This document shows, piece by piece, positions 63,127-64,000 of a DNA stretch of 64,000 nt. Source of the DNA: Mariniblastus sp. (GTDB lineage: Bacteria > Planctomycetota > Planctomycetia > Pirellulales > Pirellulaceae); the NCBI GenBank assembly GCA_029251085.1, contig JAQXDZ010000032.1, positions 124,001 to 188,000 of the forward strand, in the 5' to 3' direction. The stretch's first letter is position 1; every line of letters begins with the position of its first letter. A program made the translations under genes and the position numbers. The notes below the pieces were generated by a model. It did not search any database and was not told the origin of the DNA. It saw only the letters and a list, made by a program, of their open reading frames with translations.

Positions 63127-64000
63127 ATGAGTCCAGGAGAAAAGTCAGTCTCGGATACCATCTCACCATCTCGCGGTAAGCGAGCAAGGTGGTGGTTGCT
63201 GATTTTATTAGGTGTCGCTGTATCAGCGTGCTTGTTGATTGCGCAAGGGTCCGCACTTCCGGTCGGTACCTCAGTGCAGGAGGGCGTGTTGACTCATCGA
63301 GTCCAACTGGGTGACCTCGTCGTTTCCGTGATGGAGCAGGGGACGGTTGAAAGTTCCAATAACACCGAAATCAAGTGTCAGGTACGTGGCTATAGTACCG
63401 TGATTCAAGTCGTTAAAGGCGGGACGATCGTCGAGCGAGGAGACGAATTAGTCAGGCTCGATACGAAGCGGTTAGAAGATGCAATTGGAAAAGCGACGAC
63501 CGACGCACACTCAGCTAAGGCGGATCTTGAGCGAACGAAGGCTGATGTTGCCAACGCAGAAATTGCGATCGATGCGTACCTTAAGGGGAATTATTTGACG
63601 GAATCGAATTCGTTAAGCAAGGACTTGGAATTAGCGGAGTCGGATTATGAAGCCGCACAGACCGCGATGCAGCGTTCGGAGGCGATGTTCCGTCGTGGTT
63701 ACGTAAATAAATACGATGTCGATAGCAAGCGTTTTGCTTTAGAGCGGGCAGGACTTAAATTAAAAGTTTGTCAGACGGCGATCGAAGTTCTAAATAACTA
63801 CACCAAAAAGATGAAAGAGGTGACGCTGCTGGGAAATTTAAAAGCCAGCAAAGCGAAGCTTCAAGCGGATCTTGCAGGTTTGGCGATGGACGAAGGCCGC
63901 CGAGACCGCGCGATTGAAGAGTTAGAATATTGTGTCATTCGGGCAGAGCGTGGAGGGTTGGTGATTCTTCCCTCTGCCGAGGCGTGGAAAGAGCAACCGG
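63127..64000 (+). CDS. HlyD-type efflux RND/ABC periplasmic adaptor (partial, runs off right edge)
   Basis: The frame from the ATG at 63127 is open to the window's end, giving 291 residues; it is incomplete at the 3' side. One transmembrane helix near residues 22-41 (RWWLLILLGVAVSACLLIA) anchors it. A barrel-sandwich half-motif follows (VVSVMEQGTVESSNNTEIKC, KGGTIVERGDELVRLDTKRL). A long helical hairpin with coiled-coil character comes next (AHSAKADLERTKADVANAEI to KASKAKLQADLAGLAMDEGR). YCVIRAERGGLVILPS is the return to the second half of the lipoyl-like domain. Adaptors of this type link an inner-membrane pump or ABC transporter to an outer-membrane channel. The partner genes lie outside the window. 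The region 62904-63126 upstream holds the dyad at 62962. Confidence 0.9.
   Translation, partial: MSPGEKSVSDTISPSRGKRARWWLLILLGVAVSACLLIAQGSALPVGTSVQEGVLTHRVQLGDLVVSVMEQGTVESSNNTEIKCQVRGYSTVIQVVKGGTIVERGDELVRLDTKRLEDAIGKATTDAHSAKADLERTKADVANAEIAIDAYLKGNYLTESNSLSKDLELAESDYEAAQTAMQRSEAMFRRGYVNKYDVDSKRFALERAGLKLKVCQTAIEVLNNYTKKMKEVTLLGNLKASKAKLQADLAGLAMDEGRRDRAIEELEYCVIRAERGGLVILPSAEAWKEQP

Overview
The window looks like part of a marine planctomycete chromosome, most likely from the Pirellulaceae or a close relative. The family content points this way: DUF1552/DUF1592 and DUF1501/DUF1549-DUF1553 (PSCyt) pairs, many secreted Cys-type sulfatases, DUF1080 domains, an ECF sigma factor next to a FecR/LamG membrane protein, and Tat-type RRxFL leaders. 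The taxonomic call is inference; there is no rRNA here. I count twelve formylglycine-type (family S1) sulfatases in 64 kb. No formylglycine-generating enzyme, tRNA, rRNA, CRISPR array, transposase or integrase was recognised.

Layout. 1-12.6 kb: a DUF1592/DUF1552 pair (the first gene runs off the left edge), a divergent sulfatase, then a minus-strand set of sulfatase, five-haem PA14 cytochrome and sorbosone-dehydrogenase-like propeller, and another sulfatase. 12.7-19.5 kb: L-serine dehydratase (sdaA), a nitroreductase, two sulfatases in tandem (the first with a VHL-beta-like C-terminal tail) and a BPSS1187-type hydrolase. 19.8-24.6 kb: a regulatory block with an NtrC-type activator, its convergent histidine kinase, and a sigma-70 family factor preceded by a good sigma-54 type -24/-12 sequence. 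24.7-40.6 kb: catabolic and hydrolytic genes, including a sulfatase, a desuccinylase/amidotransferase-like fusion, a PhoD-type phosphatase, a beta-lactamase-like hydrolase, a Tat-exported sugar isomerase-like protein, a YidK-like Na+ symporter, an alpha/beta hydrolase-DUF1080 fusion, a JmjC/cupin protein with a CelD-type acyltransferase, and two beta-propeller proteins.

40.7-54.1 kb is the most striking part. It is a minus-strand six-gene cluster of three sulfatases, a 1288-residue sulfatase-GH50 beta-agarase-EF-hand fusion, a PSCyt1/DUF1549/DUF1553 cytochrome-like protein and a DUF1501 protein. It reads as a locus for degrading a sulfated agar-type galactan. Divergent from it, across about 410 bases, lies an ECF sigma factor, a membrane FecR/LamG protein and a sulfatase (54.5-58.4 kb), which may sense the polysaccharide. 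58.5-64 kb: a small secretin-N-like secreted protein, a DUF1080-sulfatase fusion, an acetyl xylan esterase-like protein, and the start of an HlyD-type efflux adaptor that runs off the right edge.

How it may work together: secreted sulfatases and glycosidases strip sulfate and depolymerise algal galactans. The esterase and DUF1080 proteins act on decorations or released oligosaccharides. The Na+ symporter and the isomerase-like protein handle products. The NtrC/sigma-54 and ECF/FecR circuits give regulated expression. Family assignments come from motifs read by eye; no database search was run.
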